From contig NZ_AUCV01000008.1 of the NCBI RefSeq assembly GCF_000429945.1, forward strand, positions 124,001 through 188,000: 64,000 bases of DNA, written 5' to 3'. Below, piece by piece: positions 47,401 to 56,272 of this stretch. A program made the translations under genes and the position numbers. Within the stretch, counting starts at the first letter, position 1; each line of letters starts with the position of its first letter. Below the pieces are notes generated by a model. The model saw only the letters and a program-made list of their open reading frames with translations, was not told the DNA's origin and made no database searches. Source of the stretch: Desulfogranum japonicum DSM 18378. GTDB lineage: Bacteria > Desulfobacterota > Desulfobulbia > Desulfobulbales > Desulfobulbaceae.

Positions 47401-47735
47401 GTTTGTGTATTTCCTTTCTGGATCATCGCTAAAGACACAGTTAACCAATGTCCTCACTGGTTCACCTTACATGTATGACAAGGGGGCCTGCCTGTAGGAA
47501 TGGCAGGGAAATAGGATATGGAGAAGGCTTATGGGGTTGAGGAACTCCATGTCTGGCATGGAGTAAACGTTGGAGCCGGTGGTTTATTAGATAGTTATCG
47601 GGCGGAAAAAATGCGCGGTGGTAATAGTGCTACGGTATGCTGCCGCAGTCACCCCTGCCATGGTATCAGGATACTCCCGGTTTCTCTTGGCAAGAGCAGG
47701 CCGCAACAGGTGATATCGTATCTGGAAGAGAGGGT
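47401..47735. other. Intergenic region with an RNA-like hairpin
   Basis: No convincing gene in 335 bases. ACTCCATG (47544-47551) and CATGGAGT (47557-47564) form a perfect 8-bp stem with a TCTGG loop, and GGCCTGCC with GGCAGG forms another just upstream (near 47482-47508). A forward frame from 47518 overlaps the next gene and has no family features. A small RNA is possible. Confidence 0.35.
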
Positions 47736-48323
47736 TTACTTGACAGTGTTTCTCTCTTCTTTTTCCAGTAGTCGGCTATACTTGTTCAGTACACCATAAA
47801 GCATGTCTGGGAGATCGTTCTGTTGTCGAGAACTTCGCTGTAACTGTTTCAGGCATTTTTCCAGAGTAAGTGGTTCGCCGAGCATAACATGTCGAAGGAT
47901 GAGCGAGATGAGTCTGGTGATTGTCGTTAGGTTGGAAATTCGAGATTGCAGCTGATGATCACGGTCAAAAGCCGTAGAAGCAAAAATTTCCACAGGCCGA
48001 CCGTCAATTTCACTTACAGAAAGATACCATTTGTTAAATTCGCGATCAATTGTCCTGTATCGTTTTCCATCAAGTACTTCAGGTAATTCTATTTCAGCAT
48101 CAATCCTGTTTAACTGGGGATTGATTAGTAGTGGCTCATCTTGATATTCTCTCCATAATTTTTTAATTATATCAGGTTTTTGCAGGATTACGGATCGAAG
48201 GTGACGGCAACTGTCACAGATGTTGTCTTCGTGGGTGTTGTGCAGATCCCCGCTGCCACAGTATTGGCAGGTATCTTTGTTAGGTTGTTGTTTCAAAACA
48301 GCCTCCGGAACAGGATTACTCAA
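47736..48323 (-). CDS. Zinc-finger protein with TSCPD-like domain, function unknown
   Basis: A 195-residue protein. Four Cys at 19, 22, 36 and 39 (TCQYCG... ICDSCR) form an N-terminal zinc finger. Residues about 90-165 resemble the TSCPD domain found at the C-terminus of B12-dependent ribonucleotide reductases: WYLSVSEIDGRPVEIFAST, then RISNLTTITRLISLILRHV and a short Leu/Lys helix. No reductase core is present or nearby. It could regulate or partner a reductase encoded elsewhere; that is inference. It converges on the thioesterase gene. Confidence 0.65.
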   Translation of the reverse strand: MSNPVPEAVLKQQPNKDTCQYCGSGDLHNTHEDNICDSCRHLRSVILQKPDIIKKLWREYQDEPLLINPQLNRIDAEIELPEVLDGKRYRTIDREFNKWYLSVSEIDGRPVEIFASTAFDRDHQLQSRISNLTTITRLISLILRHVMLGEPLTLEKCLKQLQRSSRQQNDLPDMLYGVLNKYSRLLEKEERNTVK

Positions 48324-48672
48324 TGAAGGTGAATTCTATATTCTCTATACTCTGCCTGTGTACAGTGGGCAAAGAAAAAATTCATGGGCGGTATGCACTT
48401 GATTGCCAGTGAACCATTTCAGCATTGCAAATACTCATTTTCAGCAACTCCTGGTCTAATCGTTAAGCGTAATACCTTCCACCCAGCTCTGCTGTTTGCA
48501 GAATAGCGAAACGTATTGGATCATGGTAAAGCAGGCCAATACCTGAAAGGTCAGATGCGTTGTAAGCAGTTATTGGTTTCAATGGCTTGCAGAGGTGATA
48601 TATATTCATCTGGAAATATGTAATTACTCATGGGGGGCTTCATGTACTTGGGTTCATTCACCTCTGAACTGT

Positions 48673-48776
48673 AATTGCCCACAGGTGATTCACATTTGAA
48701 CAAGCTCGATTTGAGGCTATAGCCTATCTATGAGTGACATCGGGATCGTCCAGAGATAAAGTGCCTGTGATCAATT
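48673..48776. repeat. Possible short element E with TGATCACAGG-type ends
   Basis: AATTGCCCACAGG (48673-48685) and CCTGTGATCAATT (48764-48776) are inverted copies with two mismatches. The right end (AATTGATCACAGG on the reverse strand) is identical to the extended right end of element C at 4783-4799. The surrounding gap 48324-48883 holds no gene; the remainder has no clear structure. AAAAGAG before the ATG at 48884 is the only ribosome-site candidate. Confidence 0.45.
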
Positions 48777-48883
48777 AAGGCAACGTGGACCGCTTTGCTC
48801 CTAGCAACAATACAATACGTCATGCGTCAATCACTGTATAACTCTTAATCTGAAATCAATGTCAAAGGGGATAAAAGAGAAAT

Positions 48884-49426
48884 ATGCGCAGTAGATTTAA
48901 TCGTCGTCAGGATATACAAACTCGATATAAAAAAGCTCGTCAGCGAAATATGGTGTACGCCAATCACGGTATTCATGAGTTTGTAGTTATTCTGGATGGA
49001 TTGAAACCAGACTTCAATATTGGAAAAATTATCAGGACGGCTGATGCCTTTTCTGCACGTGAAGTACATTTAACAGGAGTGGAATTTTTTGATCCTGAGC
49101 CTGCAAAGGGTTCGATGCGATGGGTTGTGCTGCATCAACATAAGGATTTTGCAGAGTGTTATGCCTCACTCAAGGGACAGGGGCTGTCTTTTTTTTGTAT
49201 GGAGCCTGATAGCGGGAGCGTGCTAGGAGATTTTTCCCTGCCTGAAAAAACAGCGTTTATCCTTGGGCATGAAGAGTTTGGGCTAAGTTTTGACCCTGCA
49301 GACTATGATGACATTCAATCGTTGGCTATTCCCCAGTGGGGTAAAGTGCAAAGCCTGAATGTCAGTATTGCAGCTTCCGTGGCCATGTTTGAATATATCA
49401 GGCAACATGGCGGAGGTAATAAATAG
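48884..49426 (+). CDS. SpoU/TrmH-family RNA 2'-O-methyltransferase
   Basis: A SPOUT-class methyltransferase of 180 residues. Motif 1 is DFNIGKIIRTADAF, motif 2 is FILGHEEFGLS and motif 3 is IPQWGKVQSLNVSIAASVAM; together they build the knot that binds SAM. The N-terminal tail is rich in Arg (RSRFNRRQDIQTRYKKARQR), suited to RNA contact. The length fits TrmH/TrmL-like tRNA enzymes, but the target nucleotide is not known. It is a single gene between non-coding regions. Confidence 0.88.
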   Translation: MRSRFNRRQDIQTRYKKARQRNMVYANHGIHEFVVILDGLKPDFNIGKIIRTADAFSAREVHLTGVEFFDPEPAKGSMRWVVLHQHKDFAECYASLKGQGLSFFCMEPDSGSVLGDFSLPEKTAFILGHEEFGLSFDPADYDDIQSLAIPQWGKVQSLNVSIAASVAMFEYIRQHGGGNK

Positions 49427-49650
49427 TCGAGTAATTTCGTTCAGGTACTTGTGGTAATTAATCCGTGTTCAATGGCTTGAAAAAGGTACACTGGTTAAAA
49501 GAGTGATTTTTGCGCCGAAAACAGAGCCTTTTCTCTTGCATCTTCATCATCAATTGGTATTGTTTCAAACTTGGCCGTTTAAATGTTTATCGGATTAGTT
49601 TGCGGACTGGCTACATACAAGTGTCCTGTTGTTGGAAAAGCGTCATTCAT

Positions 49651-49849
49651 TAGTGTCTGTCTGTAAATGAGGATTTATAGTTTGAGAGTAGCTCAACTAA
49701 GGCTCCTAAGCGTCTTTAAAATTTTACCACAAGCACATAGTTTACAACTGAGCTCCCGTACTTCTGGAGATATATTTTGGAGATAGCGCTCTTTGGGAGT
49801 CGCTAAGCGATGAACGGAGTTCCGATTAGACAATTATTGACAGACACTA
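49651..49849. repeat. MITE-like element B with TAGTGTCTGTC ends
   Basis: TAGTGTCTGTC (49651-49661) and GACAGACACTA (49839-49849) are exact inverted copies of 11 bases. The ends match the consensus TAGTG(T/C)CT(G/A)TC of elements A1 and A2, but the 177-bp interior is different. There is no open frame of note. The element sits 94 bases before ileS inside a 516-bp gene-free region (49427-49942) that otherwise shows no structure that I can define. Confidence 0.7.
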
Positions 49850-49942
49850 ACTAATTCGAAGCTGAAAAATAACATAATTTCAGGCTGATACTGATTATAA
49901 CTCCTGGTTTACCAGCTCATCCAAGACAATTAGAGAATACAT

Positions 49943-52756
49943 ATGGATTACAGGGAAACGCTGAATCTGCCCAAAACAAATTTTAAAATGAAAGCTAATC
50001 TCACCCAGAAGGAGCCTATGGTTCTCAAACGGTGGGCAAAAGAAAAGCTCTACCAGAAAATTCAGCAACATGCAGAAGGCAAACCTGCCTATATACTGCA
50101 TGATGGTCCTCCCTATGCCAACGGGAATATTCATCTGGGCACAGCTTTTAACAAGGTGCTCAAAGATATTATTCTCCGCTCTAAGAGAATGAATGGCTTT
50201 AACGCCCCCTACATACCGGGTTGGGATTGTCACGGGTTGCCAATAGAGCATAATGTTGATCTGGAGTTGGGAAATAAGAAAGAACAGATTTCCACCTTGG
50301 CCAAGAGGGCGGCATGTCGTAAGTATGCGCAAAAATGGATCAACACCCAGAAGGAACAGTTTAAACGACTGGGGGTTATAGGTGATTGGGATAATCCCTA
50401 TTTGACCATGGATTTTGCGTATGAGGCTAGTATTGCCAAAGAATTCAATAAGTTTTTGCTTTCCGGCGCAGTGGTACGGTCAAAAAAACCTGTATATTGG
50501 TGTTCAACTTGCGGAACGGCATTGGCAGAGGCTGAAGTTGATTATGCCGACCATACTTCGCCATCCATTTATGTGAAATTTCCTGTAAAGCAGGATCTTG
50601 GAGATCTTGTTCCCGAGTTGGCGGGACAGAATGTTTTCGTACTCATCTGGACTACAACTCCCTGGACATTGCCTGCAAATCTCGCTGTCGCCTTTCACCC
50701 TGATATCACGTATGCAGCAGTCCGCGTGGGAGATGAAACCTGGATTTTAGCAGAAGATCTCGTTGGTACCTGCATGGAGAAGTTTGAGGTAGAAGGGTAT
50801 TCCTCCATAGCCTCATTTTCAGCAAAAATACTCGAAGGAAAAACATGCCGCCATCCCTTTATGGAAAGGGACTCTCTTATGGTTCTTGCAGACTACGTTA
50901 CCACTGAGGCTGGAACAGGGTGTGTACATACTGCACCTGGTCATGGTGCGGATGACTATCTCACCGGTCTGCGTTATGGGCTCGATATCCTCTCTCCCGT
51001 GGCTGATGATGGCAAGTTCACCAATGAAGCAGGGAAGTATGCTGGAGAACAAGTGCCAGATGCCAGCACGCATATCAACGCTGATCTGCACGCTGATGGA
51101 TCTTTGGTAAAAGAAGAAAAAATTCGTCACAGCTATCCACACTGCTGGCGATGTAAAGAGCCTGTCATTTACAGGGCAACGGATCAGTGGTTTGTATCCA
51201 TGGAAAAACAGGACCTGCGAAAAAAAGCCTTACAGGCAATTGAGCAGGTGAAATGGACCCCGGCCTGGGGACAGCAACGCATTTATGGCATGGTGGAAGC
51301 TCGTCCGGATTGGTGTCTCTCCCGTCAACGTTCGTGGGGAGTACCGGTCACTGTACTGACCTGCAAGGATTGTGGTGAGATCATCAGGGATGAAGGAGTT
51401 TGTGAAATCATTGAAACGCTGTTTGTAAAAGAAGGCGCTGATGCCTGGTTTAATCATCCTGCAGAAGATTTTATCCCTCAAGGTACAACGTGTCAGTGTG
51501 GTTCTACCTCCTTTAAAAAAGAATCTGATATTCTGGATGTTTGGTTTGATTCTGGTACCAGTCATGCAGCAGTGTTGGAGCAAAGGGCGGAATTGCATTC
51601 TCCAGCCGATTTGTATCTGGAAGGAAGTGATCAGCACAGAGGGTGGTTCCAGTCTTCACTGCTCACTTCAGTAGGGACTCGCGGGCGCGCTCCCTATAAA
51701 GGTGTACTGACCCATGGGTATGTTGTTGACGGGCAAGGAAAAAAAATGTCCAAATCCGTCGGAAATGTCGTCGTACCCCAGGAGGTAATTGATAAGTATG
51801 GTGCAGAGGTTCTTCGCCTTTGGGTGTCCAGTGAAAATTATCAGGATGATGTAAAAGTTTCTGAGGAAATTTTAAAACATGTAAGTGATGCCTATCGGAA
51901 AATCAGAAATACTATTCGTTTTCTTTTGGGAAATATCAATGATTTCGACCCAGAAAAACATACTGTCCAGTACTCTGAGCTTACTGACCTTGATAAATGG
52001 GCATTGTCGAAGTACGCAGAACTTGTTACGCGTGTTTTAGGTGCCTATGACCGCTTTGAGTTCCACGTTATATATCACAGCCTGTTTAATTTTTGCGGGA
52101 CCGTTATCTCCAGTCTGTATATGGATGTTCTTAAAGACAGACTATACTGTTCTGCTTCCGATGCTCCTGAGCGGAGGGCTGCTCAGACAGTAATATATCG
52201 TATCTGCGATGGAATCTTGAAGCTCATGGCCCCTGTATTATGTTTTACCGCAGATGAGGCATGGGGCTATTTTCGTTCACTGCCTCAAAACAGCCCACTT
52301 GAGCAATCTATATTTTTTCAGCAATTTCCAAAAGTTGATGATGTTGAGGTCGACGCAGCGTTTATGGATCGTTGGGACACCTTATTGGCTCTCCGGTCTA
52401 CAATAACCCGTGTTTTGGAATTAGCTAGGAGGGATAAAACCATCGGCCTGTCGCTTGATGCCCAGGTTATCCTCCGGGTTGGGGAAAAACTTAAACCGTT
52501 TGTGGAAGAGAACCTGCAGCAAATCAAAGAGTTGTGTATCGTTTCTTCTTTGGTGCTTGATTCTGGGCAGACTGATTCAACCCTTCAGTTTACCACGGTA
52601 GAAGAAGGGCTTGCCGAGGTCGAAGTGGCTGTTGTAGCGGCCCCTGGAGAGAAATGTGAACGATGCTGGATCATTTCCCAAACTGTGGGTGAATCAGAGG
52701 CGCATCCAGCCCTTTGTTCACGTTGTGCTGCCGTTGTCAGTTCACTTGCAGATTAA
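49943..52756 (+). CDS. ileS: Isoleucyl-tRNA synthetase
   Basis: A class I synthetase of 937 residues that charges tRNA-Ile. The HIGH-type motif is NIHLG at 62-66 after GPPYANG, and KMSKSVGN carries the second signature. The editing domain includes WTTTPWTLPANLAVAF. The C-terminal zinc finger is CERCWIISQT... CSRCA, as in the bacterial type 1 enzyme, which is normally sensitive to mupirocin. lspA begins three bases after the stop, the classic ileS-lspA pair. The nearest upstream feature is element B. Confidence 0.98.
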   Translation: MDYRETLNLPKTNFKMKANLTQKEPMVLKRWAKEKLYQKIQQHAEGKPAYILHDGPPYANGNIHLGTAFNKVLKDIILRSKRMNGFNAPYIPGWDCHGLPIEHNVDLELGNKKEQISTLAKRAACRKYAQKWINTQKEQFKRLGVIGDWDNPYLTMDFAYEASIAKEFNKFLLSGAVVRSKKPVYWCSTCGTALAEAEVDYADHTSPSIYVKFPVKQDLGDLVPELAGQNVFVLIWTTTPWTLPANLAVAFHPDITYAAVRVGDETWILAEDLVGTCMEKFEVEGYSSIASFSAKILEGKTCRHPFMERDSLMVLADYVTTEAGTGCVHTAPGHGADDYLTGLRYGLDILSPVADDGKFTNEAGKYAGEQVPDASTHINADLHADGSLVKEEKIRHSYPHCWRCKEPVIYRATDQWFVSMEKQDLRKKALQAIEQVKWTPAWGQQRIYGMVEARPDWCLSRQRSWGVPVTVLTCKDCGEIIRDEGVCEIIETLFVKEGADAWFNHPAEDFIPQGTTCQCGSTSFKKESDILDVWFDSGTSHAAVLEQRAELHSPADLYLEGSDQHRGWFQSSLLTSVGTRGRAPYKGVLTHGYVVDGQGKKMSKSVGNVVVPQEVIDKYGAEVLRLWVSSENYQDDVKVSEEILKHVSDAYRKIRNTIRFLLGNINDFDPEKHTVQYSELTDLDKWALSKYAELVTRVLGAYDRFEFHVIYHSLFNFCGTVISSLYMDVLKDRLYCSASDAPERRAAQTVIYRICDGILKLMAPVLCFTADEAWGYFRSLPQNSPLEQSIFFQQFPKVDDVEVDAAFMDRWDTLLALRSTITRVLELARRDKTIGLSLDAQVILRVGEKLKPFVEENLQQIKELCIVSSLVLDSGQTDSTLQFTTVEEGLAEVEVAVVAAPGEKCERCWIISQTVGESEAHPALCSRCAAVVSSLAD

Positions 52757-52759
52757 GCG

Positions 52760-53251
52760 ATGCAGTTTGTTATAATATTGATTTTAGTTGTGTGTGCAGA
52801 CCAGTTTTCCAAATTACTGGTACTGAGTAATATGGATTTGTATGAGTCCATATCTGTGGTGCCTGGTTTGTTTAACTTGACGTTTATGACGAATAACGGT
52901 GCTGCGTTTAGTTTGCTTGCAGGTCAGCCGGCCTTGTGGCGACAGCTGTTTTTTATTTTTACAGCATCGTTGGCTCTGGTGGTTCTTGTGTTTGCGCACA
53001 GAAGTTTTTCAAGGTCCCACAAACTTTACGGCGTTGCGTTTGGACTCATAGCAGGTGGGGCCGTTGGCAACCTGATTGATCGAGTTCGTCTTGGACACGT
53101 GATTGATTTTCTTGACGTCTATGTAAACGGTTGGCATTGGCCTGCTTTCAATGTGGCTGATTCTGCCATAACCGTGGGCGTTATTTTGTTTCTTGTTATT
53201 AACTTTGTTCTTGAACGCCAGCAGCGAAAAGAACAAATGATAAAATCATAA
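52760..53251 (+). CDS. lspA: Lipoprotein signal peptidase II
   Basis: An inner-membrane aspartic protease that cleaves prolipoproteins after lipid attachment. The 163 residues have four spans. The conserved TMTNNGAAFSL-like loop reads FMTNNGAAFSLL, GAVGNLIDRVRLGHVIDF carries catalytic Asp116, and FNVADSAI carries Asp134. This enzyme would process the several lipoproteins of the window (6683, 9751, 34276, 62844). It is coupled to ileS and followed after nine bases by fabD. Confidence 0.96.
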   Translation: MQFVIILILVVCADQFSKLLVLSNMDLYESISVVPGLFNLTFMTNNGAAFSLLAGQPALWRQLFFIFTASLALVVLVFAHRSFSRSHKLYGVAFGLIAGGAVGNLIDRVRLGHVIDFLDVYVNGWHWPAFNVADSAITVGVILFLVINFVLERQQRKEQMIKS

Positions 53252-53260
53252 AATAGAAGT

Positions 53261-54208
53261 ATGAAAAAAACAGCTATTCTTTTCCCTGGTCAGGGATCTC
53301 AGTATATTGGTATGGGGCAAGTATTTGCGGAAAATGATTCTGAAGCAGCTCAATTGTTCGCTTCAGGTGATCGTATTGCAGGGCTTCCAATTCACAAATT
53401 GTGCCTCGAAGGGCCAATGGCAGATTTGACGAGAGTGGTTGCCTTGCAACCAGCTTTAACGGTAATTAATCTCATCTGCTGGCAGCAACTGCAAAAAAGA
53501 CTTCCTGATTTTGTGCCTGCATGTGTTGCCGGACATTCCCTTGGCGAATATTCTGCTTTGCATGCTGCTGGAGTTTTATCTCAGGAAGATACACTCAAGC
53601 TTGTTACTAAACGTGGTGAGCTGATGGACCGGGAAGGGAATGCCAACCCCGGTGGAATGCGGGCTATTTTAGGCCTTTCCGGTGAAAAAGTTGCGCAAAT
53701 GGTCAATGAATGTCAGGGCCGTGGGCAGGTGGTTGTAGCAAATTACAATACACCTGCGCAGGTTGTGGTCAGTGGAGACGATGCCGGATTATCAGCACTC
53801 GGCGAACTGTGTAAAAGTGAGGGCGCAAAAGTTATTCCATTGAAAGTCAGTGTTGCCAACCATAGTCCGTTGGTAGCTGGCGCTGTTCCTGATTTTTCTG
53901 CTTTTATGCAGGACATTACGTTTCTTGCGCCAAAGATACCAGTGATTTTTAACGTTACCGCAAGCTCTCTTGATCAACCTGAAGACATTAAAGATGTCAT
54001 GGCTAAACAGATAGCCTCGCCTGTTCGTTGGGTGGAAGTCATCGAGCAGATGGTTGATCTCGGAGTGGAGGTTTTTGTAGAGTTGGGGCCTAAAAACGTA
54101 CTCACGGGGATGATGAAAAAAATATTGCCACGCAAAACCACCTGTGTTTGTCTTCAGGCTGACACTCCGGAAACAATTGAAGAGGTTGCAGCCTGTATTG
54201 CCGGGTAG
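53261..54208 (+). CDS. fabD: Malonyl-CoA:acyl carrier protein transacylase
   Basis: Loads malonyl groups onto ACP for fatty acid synthesis. The 315-residue protein begins with ILFPGQGSQYIGMG and has the nucleophile Ser93 in AGHSLGEYSAL. QPALTVINL and the C-terminal VFVELGPKNVLTGMMKK are also typical. It is the third gene of the ileS-lspA-fabD run, although no other fab gene is near. A different acyltransferase is possible but less likely. A promoter for ffh follows it. Confidence 0.93.
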   Translation: MKKTAILFPGQGSQYIGMGQVFAENDSEAAQLFASGDRIAGLPIHKLCLEGPMADLTRVVALQPALTVINLICWQQLQKRLPDFVPACVAGHSLGEYSALHAAGVLSQEDTLKLVTKRGELMDREGNANPGGMRAILGLSGEKVAQMVNECQGRGQVVVANYNTPAQVVVSGDDAGLSALGELCKSEGAKVIPLKVSVANHSPLVAGAVPDFSAFMQDITFLAPKIPVIFNVTASSLDQPEDIKDVMAKQIASPVRWVEVIEQMVDLGVEVFVELGPKNVLTGMMKKILPRKTTCVCLQADTPETIEEVAACIAG

Positions 54209-54250
54209 ATTTATAAATAATTACCCGAATCACCATCTGTTTCATACTGC

Positions 54251-54330
54251 TTGACAATATGTTTTGGTTAGGGTAATAGTATGAGATTTCTGCTTGCAAA
54301 AATGAATAGCGGTCGCGTAGGGTGACCGCT
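54251..54330 (+). promoter_or_regulatory. Promoter and hairpin upstream of ffh
   Basis: TTGACA (54251-54256) and TAATAG (54274-54279) are 17 bases apart. A hairpin follows in the leader: AGCGGTC (54308-54314) with GACCGCT (54324-54330), ending in TTT. It may be an attenuator, or the end of the fabD transcript. ffh starts 22 bases further. Confidence 0.55.
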
Positions 54331-54352
54331 TTGACTATACTGTGCTCGGGAC

Positions 54353-55702
54353 ATGTTTGAGAATTTAACTGATCGACTTGACAACGTTTTTAAAAAGCTA
54401 CGCGGCCATGGTAAGCTCACTGAAGAGAATATTCAGGAAGCTATGGGAGAAGTCAGGAAAGCTCTCCTCGAAGCTGACGTAAATTTTAAAGTCGTTAAAG
54501 ACTTTATCGCATCTGTTACCGAAAAGGCAGTTGGCCAGGAAGTTCTTAGTAGTCTGTCACCTGGACAGCAGGTCGTCAAGGTGGTGCATGACGAACTCGT
54601 CCAATTGCTGGGTGCAGAGACGGCTCCTATAAAACTTGACGGAAGACAACCAGCCGTAATAATGCTTGCTGGTCTTCAGGGGTCGGGTAAAACCACTACC
54701 AGTGCTAAGCTCGCCAAAATGCTGAAAAGCAAAGGGAGAAAGCCTTATCTCGTGCCAGCCGATATTTACCGGCCAGCAGCTATTCAGCAATTGCATGTAC
54801 TTGGCGAACAAATAGGTGTTCCTGTTTTTGATTCGTCAATTGAACAGAAACCTGTAGATATAGCAAGGGAAGCTGTTAAGAAAGCTCAGGAAGGAGAGTG
54901 GGATACTGTAATCCTTGACACTGCCGGGCGTCTGCACGTTGATGAAGCCCTTATGGCCGAGCTTCAGGACATCAGCTCTGCCGTTGAGCTCAGTGAGATA
55001 CTGTTTGTCGCTGATGCGATGACCGGACAGGATGCTGTGAATGTTGCGGACAAATTCAATACAGATCTTGAGATTACCGGTGTAGTCCTGACTAAAATGG
55101 AAGGTGACGCCCGTGGCGGTGCCGCTCTTTCCGTAAAAAAAGTAACTGGCAAACCCATAAAGTTTGTGGGGATTGGTGAGAGTGTCGACGCTTTCGAAAT
55201 CTTCCATCCGGATAGAACCGCTTCCCGTATACTGGGGATGGGAGATGTTCTTTCGTTGATCGAGAAAGCTGAGGCTGTAGTTGATCAGAAAAAGGCTCAA
55301 AAGCTCGCCAGAAAGATCCAGAAAAATGAGTTCACCCTTGAGGATTTTCTTGATCAGATTCAGCAGATCAAAAAAATGGGCAACCTTGAGCAGCTTATGG
55401 GTATGATCCCAGGCATTAATAAACTCAAACAACTCAAGGATGCTCCCAAGCCTGATGAAAAGGAGCTGAAAAAGACCGAAGCTATTATACGCTCAATGAC
55501 TTCAAAAGAGCGGCATAATCATCGCATCATAAATGCAAGCAGGCGGCAACGAATTGCAAAAGGTTCTGGTACCAGTGTCGCCGAGGTAAATCGTGTGCTG
55601 AAAAGCTATACAATGATGCTGAAGATGATGAAGAAGATTAAAGGGAAATCAGTCATAAAGGGTGGTAAAAGAAGGAAATTGCCCAAAGGACTGGTTCGCT
55701 GA
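54353..55702 (+). CDS. ffh: Signal recognition particle protein Ffh
   Basis: The SRP GTPase, 449 residues, which binds signal sequences with 4.5S RNA. The N domain is MFENLTDRLDNVFKKLRG. The G domain has P-loop GLQGSGKTT at 107-115, ILDTAGR and TKMEGDARGGAALS. The M domain is rich in Met and Lys, with LEQLMGMIPGINKL and SKERHNHRIINASRRQRIA for RNA binding. The 4.5S RNA gene is not recognised in the window. It is followed by rpsP, the common ffh-rpsP order. Confidence 0.98.
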   Translation: MFENLTDRLDNVFKKLRGHGKLTEENIQEAMGEVRKALLEADVNFKVVKDFIASVTEKAVGQEVLSSLSPGQQVVKVVHDELVQLLGAETAPIKLDGRQPAVIMLAGLQGSGKTTTSAKLAKMLKSKGRKPYLVPADIYRPAAIQQLHVLGEQIGVPVFDSSIEQKPVDIAREAVKKAQEGEWDTVILDTAGRLHVDEALMAELQDISSAVELSEILFVADAMTGQDAVNVADKFNTDLEITGVVLTKMEGDARGGAALSVKKVTGKPIKFVGIGESVDAFEIFHPDRTASRILGMGDVLSLIEKAEAVVDQKKAQKLARKIQKNEFTLEDFLDQIQQIKKMGNLEQLMGMIPGINKLKQLKDAPKPDEKELKKTEAIIRSMTSKERHNHRIINASRRQRIAKGSGTSVAEVNRVLKSYTMMLKMMKKIKGKSVIKGGKRRKLPKGLVR

Positions 55703-55782
55703 ATAGCTGAGATGCGTAGCCCTCTGAGAACAGCCATGTATCAGAGCGGATTTTTTTCTATCCATAGGAGGATGTAATTACA

Positions 55783-56040
55783 ATGGCAGTGCATATTCGT
55801 TTAACAAGAAAAGGTCGCAAGAAAAAACCATTTTATCGCATAATTGTTGCTGACAGTCAGGCACCTCGTGACGGTAAATTTTTAGATATCGTTGGTACTT
55901 ATGATCCTATGCAGGAGCCAGCTGCTATACAAATTGATAATGAGAAACTCAATGATTGGATGGGGAAAGGTGCCAAGCCTACCGTCACCGTTGCGAACCT
56001 AATTAAAAAACATGTCAAGGCATCTGTAGAAACTGTATAA
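55783..56040 (+). CDS. rpsP: 30S ribosomal protein S16
   Basis: An 85-residue small-subunit protein. The start AVHIRLTRKGRKKKPFYRI and then RDGKFLDIVGTYDPM are diagnostic. AGGAGG at 55767-55772 sets the ATG. It is first in a tight run with the KH protein (next base), rimM and trmD. Confidence 0.98.
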   Translation: MAVHIRLTRKGRKKKPFYRIIVADSQAPRDGKFLDIVGTYDPMQEPAAIQIDNEKLNDWMGKGAKPTVTVANLIKKHVKASVETV

Positions 56041-56271
56041 ATGGAACAACTCATCCACTTTATCGCAGGTAAACTCGTTGATAAGCCTGAAGATGTTCAT
56101 GTTAATCTTCGAGAAGAAGACGATAGCGTTATTGTCGAACTGCGTGTCGCTCAGGAAGATTTGGGTAAAGTGATTGGCAAACAGGGCCGGACTGTACGTG
56201 CCATGCGGACAGTACTCGCCGCATCTGTTGCCAGAGAGAATAAGCGTTCACGATTGGAAATACTCGAATAA
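56041..56271 (+). CDS. khpA: KH-domain RNA-binding protein KhpA
   Basis: A 76-residue single KH domain. The GxxG loop is VIGKQGRTVRAMRTVL. It begins directly after the S16 stop codon without a ribosome site of its own, so translation is coupled. KhpA proteins bind RNA together with KhpB in many bacteria; no khpB is visible here. Position between rpsP and rimM is standard. Confidence 0.93.
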   Translation: MEQLIHFIAGKLVDKPEDVHVNLREEDDSVIVELRVAQEDLGKVIGKQGRTVRAMRTVLAASVARENKRSRLEILE

Positions 56272-56272
56272 A

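Noticed and set aside
47518-47799. Forward frame of 93 codons (MEKAYGVEEL...)
   Set aside because: Overlaps the end of the TSCPD-like gene, and no family features are seen; the ribosome site is weak.
54836-55432. Reverse frame of 198 codons
   Set aside because: Antisense to ffh, a complete conserved gene.
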